DNA of 32,562 bases from Brevinema_A sp051649605 (GCA_051649605.1 JBOFHK010000009.1:1-32562), one strand, 5' to 3'; shown: positions 8,236-16,841, numbered from the stretch's first letter. Numbers and translations: made by a program. The notes: generated by a model not told the origin, from the letters alone.

Positions 8236-8946
8236 ATGAAGAGAATATTAGCAATTTTTAAAAATGAATTAAGATTATATTTTTATTCTTGGTTAGGGTG
8301 GTCTGCGTTTTTAGTGATTAATATTATTGCCAGTATGGGATATTTATTTGGATCTGTATCTTATGGAAATTTTCAACATTTTTTTAATTTATTAGAGATG
8401 CCTTTTACGTGGGCGATTTTGATTGTGGGTTCTCGCTCTTTAGCAAAAGATAAAGAACAAGGTTTATTTTCTCTATTTTTTACCTCTCCTATATCTTTGA
8501 AAGAGATTCTACTTGCGAAATTTTCTGCACTGATGGTTTTCTTCTCTTTGATAGGGGTTAGTCTTTTGTTCTACGCTTTACTATCAAGTATCTTTTTTAA
8601 AATTTCTTGGATGACGGTTTTATCTGGGTTTACAGGTTTGCTCTGTATTATTGCTTTATTTAGTGCTTTTTCTATTTTTTCTTCTTCTTGTACTGATAAT
8701 ACACTAATTTCTATTGTAATTGGCTTTGGGTTGTGGATGTTGACTTACCTTTTGGGTTCTTTGGGGAATATGTTGGATCCTAATTTGCCGATAACAACGA
8801 TTATAAGAGAAGTTTCTTACCGTTATCATTTTTATGGTATTAGTTCTGGGGTATTTTCTTTGTCAGATATATTCTATTTCCTTTCTGTGCCTATATTTAT
8901 GTTGAAGATTACAGAATCTAAAATCTTATCGCAGACGGCAAGTTAG
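8236..8946 (+). CDS. ABC-2 permease, GldF-like
   Basis: 236 residues, almost wholly hydrophobic, with about six membrane segments. It starts with a short amphipathic N-terminus (KNELRLYFYS) and carries the conserved DKEQGLFSLFFTSPIS loop typical of ABC-2 permeases of the GldF/NosY type. It lies 13 bp after the ATPase and 8 bp before the GldG-like gene, so the three are one transcription unit and one complex. It should form the membrane pore as a dimer or with the GldG-like protein. Confidence 0.82.
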   Translation: MKRILAIFKNELRLYFYSWLGWSAFLVINIIASMGYLFGSVSYGNFQHFFNLLEMPFTWAILIVGSRSLAKDKEQGLFSLFFTSPISLKEILLAKFSALMVFFSLIGVSLLFYALLSSIFFKISWMTVLSGFTGLLCIIALFSAFSIFSSSCTDNTLISIVIGFGLWMLTYLLGSLGNMLDPNLPITTIIREVSYRYHFYGISSGVFSLSDIFYFLSVPIFMLKITESKILSQTAS

Positions 8947-8954
8947 GAGATACA

Positions 8955-10550
8955 ATGAAAAAAAATATTGTATTAGCACTTATTTTCTTTGGATTAACGT
9001 TAATTGTTTCTATCGTATCTTATGTATTCTTAGGAGAAAGAAGTTTCTTTTTTAGAATATCTTTGCTTTTAATATTATTTGCGCTCGTTTGGTGTACGAT
9101 CTATTTTCGGAAGAATATTAGCCAACATCTCCGAAGAGGTAAGTCTTCCCGAATTAAATTAATCGAGTCTTTATCTTTATTGTTATTTTTTATAGCATTT
9201 TTTTCTTTATTGAAAAGTTTTGATGTTAATATTGATTGGACTGCGAGGAAGTTATTTCGATTTTCGCAGGAGACGAAAATAATTGTTTCTCAAATTGAGA
9301 ACCCTCTTACCATTATGGTTTTTTCCTATCAAGAAGATGCCATTAAGGGACTGGTTGATTATGCAAATAATTTGGCGAAACGTTATGAAGATTTTAATCC
9401 TCGTATGGTGAAATTTCTTTCAATTGATCCTATTAGAGATAAAATAAAGGCTGATGAATATCATATTCGACAAAATGGCACTATTGTATTTGAAATGGAT
9501 GGACGAAGAGAATTTATTTCTCCGAACATTTTGATTGAAAGTTTTGATGATGGCCAAATTTCCTATAAAGGCGAAACAATTTTTTCTGCTGTTATCGATA
9601 AATTAAATAATAACAAACAAGTAACAATTTTTTCTTTAACAGGGCATGGGGAGATAGATTTTGATTCTTCTGGTTTGGGTGGTTATGATGGTATTAAAAC
9701 GATGCTGGTCGATCGGCGGTATCGTTTTAATACCGTTAACTTGGATAATTATCCTAATGTTCCTGAAGATACAGATATTCTGATTGTTGCTGACCCCAAA
9801 ACAGAGCTGTCTCCACAAACTTATATTTCTATAGAAAACTATATTGATGGTGGGGGTAATGCTCTTTATTTGGTGGGTAGAAATACAATATCAGATATTA
9901 TTTTTCTTCTAAACAAATCAGGATTTGCTTTTTTACCGAATGTTGCTGTTGACCCTAGTAGGACGGCAAAAAACAGTGGGGAATTTTCAATTATTCCGAC
10001 TTTATCCCCAAGATCGGAAATCACTCTTTTATTGAGAAATAAAAAACAAAGTGTGATCTTCCCTTCTTCTTCGGTGGTTTACTCTATACCAGAGGAGGAC
10101 ACTGATTCTAATTTTATTTATGATATTAATCCTTTGGCTCGTATGTCTCAATATGGTTTTGGAGAGCGATCTTTTAAGGAAGGGATTTATTCTAAAGATG
10201 TCAAGGATATTACTGATCGATATTGTTTAGCTATCTCCTCTACCGTTGCAGAAAAAAACAATTTAGAAAAGCAACGCCGTGCTGTGGTTTTTGGATCCAC
10301 CGATTTTATCGATAATGCTCGTTTATACACGGGAGGCAATGCAGAACTATTTATCAACTCTGTTGATTTTTTACTAAGAAAAGATCTTAAGACCACAATA
10401 GCACCCAAAAACGAAAACCTTTCGCAGTCTGTTCCTCTACCAGAACAAAGTAGGATCATTGTTGTTGTGGTTTTTGCCTGGATGACACTCTGTTTAATTG
10501 TAAGTATTATTATTTTAATTGGTCGAAAAAATAAAGTAAAAAATCAGTGA
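8955..10550 (+). CDS. GldG-like ABC transporter auxiliary protein
   Basis: 531 residues. Three hydrophobic segments near the N-terminus (about 4-26, 31-51, 69-88) and one at the C-terminus (about 502-525) enclose a large soluble periplasmic domain. That is the architecture of GldG-type proteins (uncharacterised ABC-2 auxiliary family). Typical family features are a DWTARKLFRFS-like segment directly after the third membrane span, a TGHGEIDF motif near residue 230, and a PEDTDILIVADPKTELSP stretch near 270-290. ATG start with AGGAGA upstream. It follows the permease by 8 bp. Its stop lies 49 bp before parA, and that gap holds parS, so read-through into parAB is possible. Confidence 0.8.
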   Translation: MKKNIVLALIFFGLTLIVSIVSYVFLGERSFFFRISLLLILFALVWCTIYFRKNISQHLRRGKSSRIKLIESLSLLLFFIAFFSLLKSFDVNIDWTARKLFRFSQETKIIVSQIENPLTIMVFSYQEDAIKGLVDYANNLAKRYEDFNPRMVKFLSIDPIRDKIKADEYHIRQNGTIVFEMDGRREFISPNILIESFDDGQISYKGETIFSAVIDKLNNNKQVTIFSLTGHGEIDFDSSGLGGYDGIKTMLVDRRYRFNTVNLDNYPNVPEDTDILIVADPKTELSPQTYISIENYIDGGGNALYLVGRNTISDIIFLLNKSGFAFLPNVAVDPSRTAKNSGEFSIIPTLSPRSEITLLLRNKKQSVIFPSSSVVYSIPEEDTDSNFIYDINPLARMSQYGFGERSFKEGIYSKDVKDITDRYCLAISSTVAEKNNLEKQRRAVVFGSTDFIDNARLYTGGNAELFINSVDFLLRKDLKTTIAPKNENLSQSVPLPEQSRIIVVVVFAWMTLCLIVSIIILIGRKNKVKNQ

Positions 10551-10566
10551 TAAAAGTAATTTAAAA

Positions 10567-10588
10567 AATTGTTTCACGTGAAACAATT
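10567..10588. promoter_or_regulatory. parS: parS centromere site
   Basis: A perfect 22-bp palindrome centred between 10577 and 10578. Its core, TGTTTCACGTGAAACA (10570-10585), matches the widely conserved chromosomal parS consensus TGTTNCACGTGAAACA. ParB binds such sites, spreads and loads SMC. It sits in the 49-bp gap before parA, so it can also serve in autoregulation. I saw no second copy of the core in the window. Confidence 0.95.
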
Positions 10589-10599
10589 ACGGAGTTTTT

Positions 10600-11361
10600 A
10601 TGGCAAAAGTTGTTGTTGTTGCAAATCAGAAGGGTGGTGTTGGTAAAACAACAAGCTGTGTTAATTTGGCTGTCCATGTCGCAAACAGAGGAAAAAAAGT
10701 TTTGTTGTTGGATCTTGATCCTCAGGGAAATTCTTGTTCTGGTTTAGGTGTTGTCTCTAGAAATGAAGGGATTTACGGTGTTTTTATTAGTGCTAAAAAA
10801 ATTGGTGAAGTGATTGTTTCTTCTAGATATAAAAATCTAGACATTATCCCTGTTTCTATAGACCTTGCCGGGGCTCAGGCAGAACTTTTTAATCAAAAAG
10901 GTAAAGAATATATTATCAAAAATGCTATTGCGGAGATTTCTGAAAATTACGATCTTGTTTTGATGGATACTCCGCCATCTTTAGCTTTGTTTACTTTGAA
11001 TGGTTTGACTGCCGCGGATAGTGTGTTGATTCCTTTACAGAGTGAGTTCTATGCTATGGAGGGATTGGCTCAGTTGTTGCAAGCGATAAAACTTATTAAA
11101 AGTTCTACGAACCCTGATCTTGAGATAGAAGGTGTGCTTATTACAATGTTTGATCAACGTACAAATCTTTCTAAAGATGTTTTAAGTGAAGCAAAATCTT
11201 ATTTTAACGAAAAAGTTTATCAGACGATTATCCCTAGAAATATTCGCCTTAGTGAAGCCCCTTCTCATGGGATTGCTATTTTTGAATATGATTCCTTATC
11301 TCAGGGGGCTAAATCTTATGTGGCTTTTGGAGATGAGTTTATCTTGAAATCAGGAATATAG
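10600..11361 (+). CDS. parA: Chromosome partitioning ATPase ParA (Soj)
   Basis: 253 residues, the usual length of chromosomal ParA/Soj. The deviant Walker A box KGGVGKTT occupies residues 11-18 with the signature lysine K11. The DLDPQGNS box (about 38-45) and LVLMDTPPS (Walker B region) follow. No N-terminal HTH extension is present, as expected for a chromosomal rather than a plasmid type Ia ParA. It binds DNA non-specifically as an ATP dimer and, together with ParB at parS, drives origin segregation. ATG start with GGAG six bases upstream. parS is just in front and parB follows after 8 bp. Confidence 0.96.
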   Translation: MAKVVVVANQKGGVGKTTSCVNLAVHVANRGKKVLLLDLDPQGNSCSGLGVVSRNEGIYGVFISAKKIGEVIVSSRYKNLDIIPVSIDLAGAQAELFNQKGKEYIIKNAIAEISENYDLVLMDTPPSLALFTLNGLTAADSVLIPLQSEFYAMEGLAQLLQAIKLIKSSTNPDLEIEGVLITMFDQRTNLSKDVLSEAKSYFNEKVYQTIIPRNIRLSEAPSHGIAIFEYDSLSQGAKSYVAFGDEFILKSGI

Positions 11362-11369
11362 GAGACATT

Positions 11370-12293
11370 ATGTCGATGAAGAAAAAAGGTTTAGGGAAAG
11401 GTTTATCTGCTCTTGTTGAAGAGCAGATAATTATTGATCCCATGATAGAAATCACCCCCAATATACAAGCCAATTTGTTGGTTCGTAATAGTGGGATGCT
11501 TACAGTAAATCCAAATGATATTCTCCCAAACCGTTATCAACCCAGGAAAGAATTTGATGAGGCTTTTTTAGAAGAGCTATCTGAATCGATTAAAAAACAT
11601 GGGATTATTCAACCTTTGGTGGTTTCTGATCTGGGTGATAATAAATATGAACTTGTTGCTGGAGAAAGACGTTTGCGGGCGTCGAAATTAGCAGGATTGG
11701 AATTGGTGCCTGTTGTTGTGCGGGAATTTGAAGAAAAAGATAGGTTAGCTGTAGCACTTATCGAAAATATTCAACGTGCTGATCTTAATGCGATTGAGGT
11801 TGCCGAAGCGTATCAAGAAATGATTGATCGTGCAGATCTTATTCAAGAAGAGATCGCAGCTGTTGTTGGTAAAAGTCGCGCCAGTGTTGCTAATACTTTA
11901 CGACTGTTGAAGTTGCCAGAAGGAATACGGGTGAGGATTGTCAATAACAATCTTTCCGAGGGGCATGGTAGAGCTATTTTAGCTTTTTATCCTAATTTTG
12001 TAAAAATGGAAGAAATTGCTTCTTTGGCGGAAGAAAACGATCTCTCCGTTCGGCAGACGGAAGAACTAACAAAAAAAATGCTTGCAGAAAATAACTCTGC
12101 TCAAAGTTCGGGTTTTCAACAGGAGCGTTCTTCACGGATTGCTATGTTGGAAGAAAAGCTAACCCGAATACTCGGGGTAAAGCTCAAAATTTCAGGGACA
12201 ACGAATAAAGGTTCAATAAAAATGTTTTATCACAATGAAGAAGAATTAGAAATATTAGTACAAAATTTAACAAAAAACCTAAATTCTATATAG
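11370..12293 (+). CDS. parB: Chromosome partitioning protein ParB (Spo0J)
   Basis: 307 residues. The N-terminus KKKGLGKGLSAL is the family hallmark. The CTPase/N-terminal domain carries NRYQPRKEF, GERRLRASKLAG and ENIQRADLN. The HTH DNA-binding domain (about 150-240) recognises parS, and the C-terminal part is the dimerisation domain. ParB binds the parS site about 800 bp upstream, forms a clamp with CTP, and recruits SMC, whose gene is also in this window. ATG with GGAGA upstream, although the second Met (residue 3) is an alternative. The last six codons (KNLNSI) lie in a perfect palindrome shared with the 3' end of mfd, and the two coding regions overlap by 8 bp tail to tail. Confidence 0.95.
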   Translation: MSMKKKGLGKGLSALVEEQIIIDPMIEITPNIQANLLVRNSGMLTVNPNDILPNRYQPRKEFDEAFLEELSESIKKHGIIQPLVVSDLGDNKYELVAGERRLRASKLAGLELVPVVVREFEEKDRLAVALIENIQRADLNAIEVAEAYQEMIDRADLIQEEIAAVVGKSRASVANTLRLLKLPEGIRVRIVNNNLSEGHGRAILAFYPNFVKMEEIASLAEENDLSVRQTEELTKKMLAENNSAQSSGFQQERSSRIAMLEEKLTRILGVKLKISGTTNKGSIKMFYHNEEELEILVQNLTKNLNSI

Positions 12294-12307
12294 AATTTAG
12301 GTTTTTT
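12272..12307. terminator. Perfect 36-bp palindrome, two-way terminator of parB and mfd
   Basis: Every base pairs with its mirror: A6-CC-TAAATTCTAT on the left, ATAGAATTTA-GG-T6 on the right. It ends in six or more T in both directions, so it can terminate rightward parB and leftward mfd transcripts. Both stop codons lie inside it (parB TAG 12291-12293, mfd TAG 12288-12286). Being self-complementary, it encodes the same end, KNLNSI-stop, for both proteins. Confidence 0.9.
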
Positions 12308-15300
12308 TCTTGAATATCTCTTAGAAATCCTGTGAGTCTTTTCACTTTTTGTTCGGCGTTAGACTCGAATGTTTGGTAGTTTAATTGATTGGGGTTGTAA
12401 GGGTTAAATGATACAGGGTGCTCCCCTGTTTTTGCTATTTCTAATACTCGGAAAGGATCTGCTTTAGAATTACTGGAAAAAATAATCTCTATATGAGATG
12501 ATTTTTCGGTAATAGATAAGACACCAATGTTGTTTGCTTCTAGTTTTAATTTAGAAATTTCGAATAAGGTTTGTATTTCATTGGGAAAAAAACCATAACG
12601 ATCTCTTAGTTCTTTCTTTAAATCTTCACTTTCTTCATGAGTTTTTAAAGAAACAATTTTTTTATAAACTTCCATTTTTAAGGAAGCCTCTTTAATATAA
12701 TTATCAGGAATATAAGCATTATAAGAGAGATCAATCAATGTATCAATACTATTGTTTTCTACACCTTGGAGTTTTTGAACCTCATCACGAAGTAATCTCA
12801 AATACATATCATAACCGATAGCTATCAAATGCCCGTGTTGTTCTGACCCCAAGATATTCCCAGCCCCACGGATCTCCATATCTTTTTTAGCAATTTGAAA
12901 CCCTGCACCTAGTTCAGTATATTCGGATAATGCGTCTAGTCTTCTTGTCGCTTGTTCCGTAATGTTTTTATGTTCAGGAAATAAGAAGTAAGCATAGGCT
13001 TGTTTATTTCCTCTACCTACACGCCCTTTTAGTTGATAGAGTTGGGATAATCCTAGACGTTGAGAATCACTGATAATTATAGTGTTGGCATTAGCGATAT
13101 CTAAGCCACTTTCAACGATCGTTGTTGAAATAAGCACATTATAATACCCTCTCATAAAACCGAGAAAAGCGTTCTCCAACTCTTCTTCTTCCATTTGCCC
13201 GTGAGCGGTAATAATAGAAGCTTCTGGGGCTAATTTGGTAATAAAATCTTGGAATTTATCAAGCTCTTTAATACGATTGTTGATAAAATAAACTTGTCCT
13301 CCCCTATTTAATTCATTTCGAATGGCGTCGGTGATTAATTCATCTTTGAAATCAGAGACTATTGTTTCAACAGGTGTTCTTAATTCTGGAGGAGTTTGTA
13401 TAGTTGAAAAAGCCCTTAAATTACCCAGTGCAAGGGATAGAGTTCTTGGGATAGGGGTAGCAGATAGTGATAAAATATCGGTATGAGGGTAACGGAGTTT
13501 GATTTTTTCTTTCTGTGCTACTCCAAATTTATGTTCCTCATCAATGATCAATAAACCTAAGGATTTAAAATGGATATCTTTACTCAGTAGGGCATGAGTC
13601 CCAACTAACAAATCAATCTGTTGGGTCTTTAATCGTTGGAGAATATCTTTTCGTTCTTCGTTAGAAATGAAGCGGGTGATTAGAGCAGTTTTAACAGGAA
13701 AATCTTTAAATCTTTCCAAACAAGTTAGATAATGTTGCTCGGCTAAAATTGTTGTAGGTGCAAGGAGAGCTGTCTGCTGTCCCGCAAAAATGGCTTTAAA
13801 AACCGCTCTTAAGGCTATTTCAGTTTTCCCGAATCCGACATCCCCACAGAGGAGACGATCCATAGGTTGGCTTTTTTCCATATCGGATTTGATTTCTTCG
13901 ATCGTCGTAATTTGATCCGGTGTTTCAATATATTTGAATTGATCTTCAAAAATCTTTTGTTCTTCAGTATCTGGGGGGAAACGATGTCCTTCAAAGGTCA
14001 CCCGTTTTGCATGTGATTCTACCAATTGTTTTGCAAATAATACAATATCTTCTTTAGCTTTAATTTTTTTCTTATGCCAAGATTTACCTGAAAGAGAATC
14101 AATACGGACTTTTTTTTGCTCTAATCCTCCGCTATAACGACCTATTAAATCAGCTTGTTCTAAAGGGACGAAAAGTTTTTGTTGGTCTGCGTATTCGATC
14201 AGGATATAATCTTTTTCTTTATTTAGGGTAGTGATTCGTTCAATCCCTTTAAAAATACCAATCCCATAATTGAGATGGACGACAGCATCACCAGGCTCAA
14301 TATCAGATTCAAAATTGGAATAAATTGCTTGTTGGAGCCGCTTACGAAAAACCTTTCGTTTTCCACTAATATCGGTTTCCCCAATAAATAGGATTCTCTT
14401 ATTGTTATTTAGATCTTCTGCAAAAAATCCAAATTCCCAATTTTTAGTAATAATATAAAACCCTGCTTGTGTCATCTGATCAATATGATTAATAATTTTT
14501 GGGTGAAAACGTCGGAGCATCACGGCAATACGACGAGCATTTTCTTTGTATTCGGAGAAGAAACAAATATAAAGCTGGTTATTTTCTTCGATTAGTTTTT
14601 CTAATTCTACAACAAACCCTGAAAATCCCCCAGAAAAATTTCCTGCAACTTTGATATGAGAAGAATACTCTCCCTTTTGATCATGAATAATAAGAGAAGA
14701 ATTGCCCTTGATACTTTCTTTAATAGAAGGAATTAACAAATTTCCAGCGTTTAAACGATTAAAAATAGCTCTTATCTTATTATCTGCAAATTCAGGGTTT
14801 TCTGTGAATAAAATATCAAATTCCCTATTCTGAACATAATTGGTTAAGGAAGAAAGTGTATGATAATAATCAATAAAATTTGAATGGGCTAAAGTATTAT
14901 GAAAAGGATCTTGAAACCCTTCTTTATCTTTTGGAAAAATAAATTCTGCTAAGGGAACGATATTGATCTGTTCTATTTTTTTTGTTGTAAGTTGTGTGTG
15001 TTTGTTAAAATAGGAAATTCGAGCGATTTGCTCTTGCTCGATGATGATCCGTATAGGCTCTTCAACATGACTGGGATAAATATCAATTAATTGATTTTTG
15101 ATGGCAAATTCTCCAATTTCGCGGACAATAGAACTTTGGGAATACCCATATTCTTTTAATAGTTGTGAAAAATTGTTAATATTTATAGACTGACCATTGG
15201 CTAAAGGGAGTAGAGATTCTTTATAAGAAGAAACAGGAGGGAGATAACGGATAAAACTTTGATAGGCACAGACAATTAGATAATTTTGAGTGTTTTGATA

Positions 15301-15588
15301 TAATAGAGATAAGACTTGTATTCTTGTTGATAAAATATCCAAGGAGGGTATCCCATGGGAAAAAGGCATCACTTCTATTGCAGGAAAATAGAGAACATTA
15401 TTATAGAGACTGGATAAACTTTCATAAATTTTATTTGCTTCATTGTTATCTGCAGCAATAATAAAAACGTGTCTATTGTTATTTAACTTTTGTTGTAATG
15501 AAAAAAATAATGCCCCTAAAGGATAGGCAAGAGTTTGTTCTTTTTGAGTGTTACAAGAGAGTAAATGAAAAGAAGATAAAAAGCTCAT
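12286..15588 (-). CDS. mfd: Transcription-repair coupling factor Mfd
   Basis: 1100 residues, near the usual Mfd length of about 1150. An N-terminal UvrB-like region is followed by the RNA polymerase interaction domain (about 425-495, with EPGDAVVHLNYGIGIFKGIE). The translocase domains follow, with Walker A GDVGFGKTE (about 580), DEEH box (about 681), SATPIPRTL and the QLKGRVGRG motif. The TRCF C-terminal domain spans about 950-1085. Mfd displaces RNA polymerase stalled at lesions and recruits UvrA. ATG start with AAGGA upstream. It is the last gene of a leftward unit behind two FN3-like lipoproteins (14-bp gap). A G6 run on the plus strand lies at about 13971. The C-terminal KNLNSI is encoded by the shared palindrome. 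Confidence 0.96.
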   Translation of the reverse strand: MSFLSSFHLLSCNTQKEQTLAYPLGALFFSLQQKLNNNRHVFIIAADNNEANKIYESLSSLYNNVLYFPAIEVMPFSHGIPSLDILSTRIQVLSLLYQNTQNYLIVCAYQSFIRYLPPVSSYKESLLPLANGQSININNFSQLLKEYGYSQSSIVREIGEFAIKNQLIDIYPSHVEEPIRIIIEQEQIARISYFNKHTQLTTKKIEQINIVPLAEFIFPKDKEGFQDPFHNTLAHSNFIDYYHTLSSLTNYVQNREFDILFTENPEFADNKIRAIFNRLNAGNLLIPSIKESIKGNSSLIIHDQKGEYSSHIKVAGNFSGGFSGFVVELEKLIEENNQLYICFFSEYKENARRIAVMLRRFHPKIINHIDQMTQAGFYIITKNWEFGFFAEDLNNNKRILFIGETDISGKRKVFRKRLQQAIYSNFESDIEPGDAVVHLNYGIGIFKGIERITTLNKEKDYILIEYADQQKLFVPLEQADLIGRYSGGLEQKKVRIDSLSGKSWHKKKIKAKEDIVLFAKQLVESHAKRVTFEGHRFPPDTEEQKIFEDQFKYIETPDQITTIEEIKSDMEKSQPMDRLLCGDVGFGKTEIALRAVFKAIFAGQQTALLAPTTILAEQHYLTCLERFKDFPVKTALITRFISNEERKDILQRLKTQQIDLLVGTHALLSKDIHFKSLGLLIIDEEHKFGVAQKEKIKLRYPHTDILSLSATPIPRTLSLALGNLRAFSTIQTPPELRTPVETIVSDFKDELITDAIRNELNRGGQVYFINNRIKELDKFQDFITKLAPEASIITAHGQMEEEELENAFLGFMRGYYNVLISTTIVESGLDIANANTIIISDSQRLGLSQLYQLKGRVGRGNKQAYAYFLFPEHKNITEQATRRLDALSEYTELGAGFQIAKKDMEIRGAGNILGSEQHGHLIAIGYDMYLRLLRDEVQKLQGVENNSIDTLIDLSYNAYIPDNYIKEASLKMEVYKKIVSLKTHEESEDLKKELRDRYGFFPNEIQTLFEISKLKLEANNIGVLSITEKSSHIEIIFSSNSKADPFRVLEIAKTGEHPVSFNPYNPNQLNYQTFESNAEQKVKRLTGFLRDIQEKNLNSI

Positions 15589-15602
15589 GAAAGATTCCTT
15601 GA

Positions 15603-16085
15603 TTAATTTATATTGTCTTCAAAAATAATGCTACCATAACGACTTGGAGGACTTTCTAAGTTGCGAACTTGATTAAACGCAGTTACGAAAAACCAATATT
15701 CTTTCCCTTGGGTAAATAATTCTCCTTGGTTAGCATAATAAAATTTAGTAATATCGAAAGAGAATTCCTGAACTACATTGAAGGGAGGTCGTACAGGAAG
15801 GGTTGCTTGTTTGGGGTTATAGGATAGGCATAATATTTTTGTTCCTCTATAGGCTTCTGCGTTGGCAAAATTATCGGTATAATAGATATTATACCCAGAA
15901 AATCCCTCTTCTGGATTGATACCATACCAACGAACACGAACGGTTGATGCAGGAACACCCGTACCAGAACGAACGTTTTCCATACGGACACCATTGGGAG
16001 AGTAAAGCCTTGGGATCGGTTGAGGTACTTCAAGACCGCAAGAGGAGAAAAAAAATAGGAATAAAATATATTTCATTTTTGGCAT
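15603..16085 (-). CDS. FN3-like lipoprotein (paralogue of upstream gene)
   Basis: 160 residues. The signal peptide ends in a lipobox-like FFFSSC with Cys16, so this should be a lipoprotein. A single FN3-like beta-sandwich follows. GFSGYNIYYTDNF mid-protein and GKEYWFFVTAFNQ near the C-terminus (about 127-139) match the layout of the neighbouring 207-residue protein (YFSGFSIYVSTREEDF; GTTYYFAVYAYSS). Both end in a P-S-x-x-GSI-hydrophobic pattern, so the two are tandem paralogues. The start at Met1 has only a weak upstream AAAAGA. Met4 is possible but has no better ribosome site. The gap to the upstream gene is 11 bp. Function unknown; outer-membrane or surface exposure is inferred. Confidence 0.78.
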   Translation of the reverse strand: MPKMKYILFLFFFSSCGLEVPQPIPRLYSPNGVRMENVRSGTGVPASTVRVRWYGINPEEGFSGYNIYYTDNFANAEAYRGTKILCLSYNPKQATLPVRPPFNVVQEFSFDITKFYYANQGELFTQGKEYWFFVTAFNQVRNLESPPSRYGSIIFEDNIN

Positions 16086-16096
16086 AATCTTTTACT

Positions 16097-16720
16097 TTAA
16101 GGGAATACTATTGAGCCGATATTCGAAGGAAGGCTAAAGGCACTATTAATTGAAGAATAAGCATATACAGCGAAGTAGTACGTAGTTCCAGATACAAAAG
16201 GCTCTCCGCTAGTTTGTCCTAGGGCAGGAGGTAAGCTACTAAAACTTGTTAAGGTGAATTCAGGATTAGTTTCTGGGATATTTGGGCTATTATCTAAAAT
16301 AAGTTGACTAGGTGGGGGGGGATAAAAACGACGTTCTGGGAATGCCATTTTACCTCCAATCCAAATACTAACATTGGTGTCATTGATTGGTGTATAGTTG
16401 GTCAGAAGTCGAGCTTGAGTTCCTGGGACTTGTAGAGGGTTTAAAGGAAAAAAAACATTAGTACCACTAGTATCTACTAAAAAAGATTTAAAATCTTCTT
16501 CTCGTGTTGAGACATAAATACTAAATCCAGAAAAATAGATTTCAGGATTATTGGCAGTAAAAAATAAGCCTAATCCTACCCCTCCCCCTATAGCTGGAGC
16601 TGTTTTTACTTGAAGTCCTAAAGGAGTTGCTAATAGGGGTTGTCTAGGAATTTGTTCGATTGTACAAGAAGTTGTTAATAATAAAAACCCAAATAGATTT
16701 TTTATATATTGAGATAGCAT
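16097..16720 (-). CDS. FN3-like lipoprotein
   Basis: 207 residues. The signal peptide ends in LLLTTSC, with lipid-modified Cys19 predicted. The mature part is one FN3-like domain with a Gly-rich loop (about 44-52) and a Pro-rich insertion (P134-P137) encoded by a run of eight C (16314-16321), a candidate slippage site. It is the first gene of the leftward unit with its paralogue and mfd. ATG start with AAAGGA seven bases upstream. A 26-codon upstream frame overlaps its start (see 16702-16782). Function unknown. Confidence 0.78.
   Translation of the reverse strand: MLSQYIKNLFGFLLLTTSCTIEQIPRQPLLATPLGLQVKTAPAIGGGVGLGLFFTANNPEIYFSGFSIYVSTREEDFKSFLVDTSGTNVFFPLNPLQVPGTQARLLTNYTPINDTNVSIWIGGKMAFPERRFYPPPPSQLILDNSPNIPETNPEFTLTSFSSLPPALGQTSGEPFVSGTTYYFAVYAYSSINSAFSLPSNIGSIVFP
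16314..16321 (-). repeat. C8 homopolymer in FN3-like lipoprotein gene
   Basis: Eight consecutive C on the coding strand, the longest G/C run I saw in the window, encoding part of a PPPP stretch. Loss or gain of one base would truncate or alter the last third of the lipoprotein. Confidence 0.7.
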
Positions 16721-16782
16721 TGAAGTCCTTTTTCTAAAAGATTTGATAACTTGATTTTATTGTGATTGTTTAGTATTATCAT
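16702..16782 (-). other. Possible 26-codon upstream ORF overlapping the lipoprotein start
   Basis: On the minus strand ATG at 16782 is preceded at good distance by GAAAGGA. The frame runs 26 codons and stops with TAA at 16704-16702, passing over the lipoprotein ATG (16720) in another frame. The peptide (MIILNNHNKIK...) is not recognised. It may be a leader affecting lipoprotein translation, or chance. Confidence 0.25.
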
Positions 16783-16812
16783 TAATATCCTTTCTTAATT
16801 TTAAAATAGAAA

Positions 16813-16841
16813 TGTAATAAAAGCAAATAATATGAGGATGT
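16813..16841 (-). promoter_or_regulatory. Candidate promoter for the lipoprotein-mfd unit
   Basis: On the minus strand TTGCTT and TAAAAT stand 17 bp apart in the divergent gap between nadD and the lipoprotein gene, leaving a leader of roughly 90 bases. Coordinates are good to a few bases. Confidence 0.4.
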
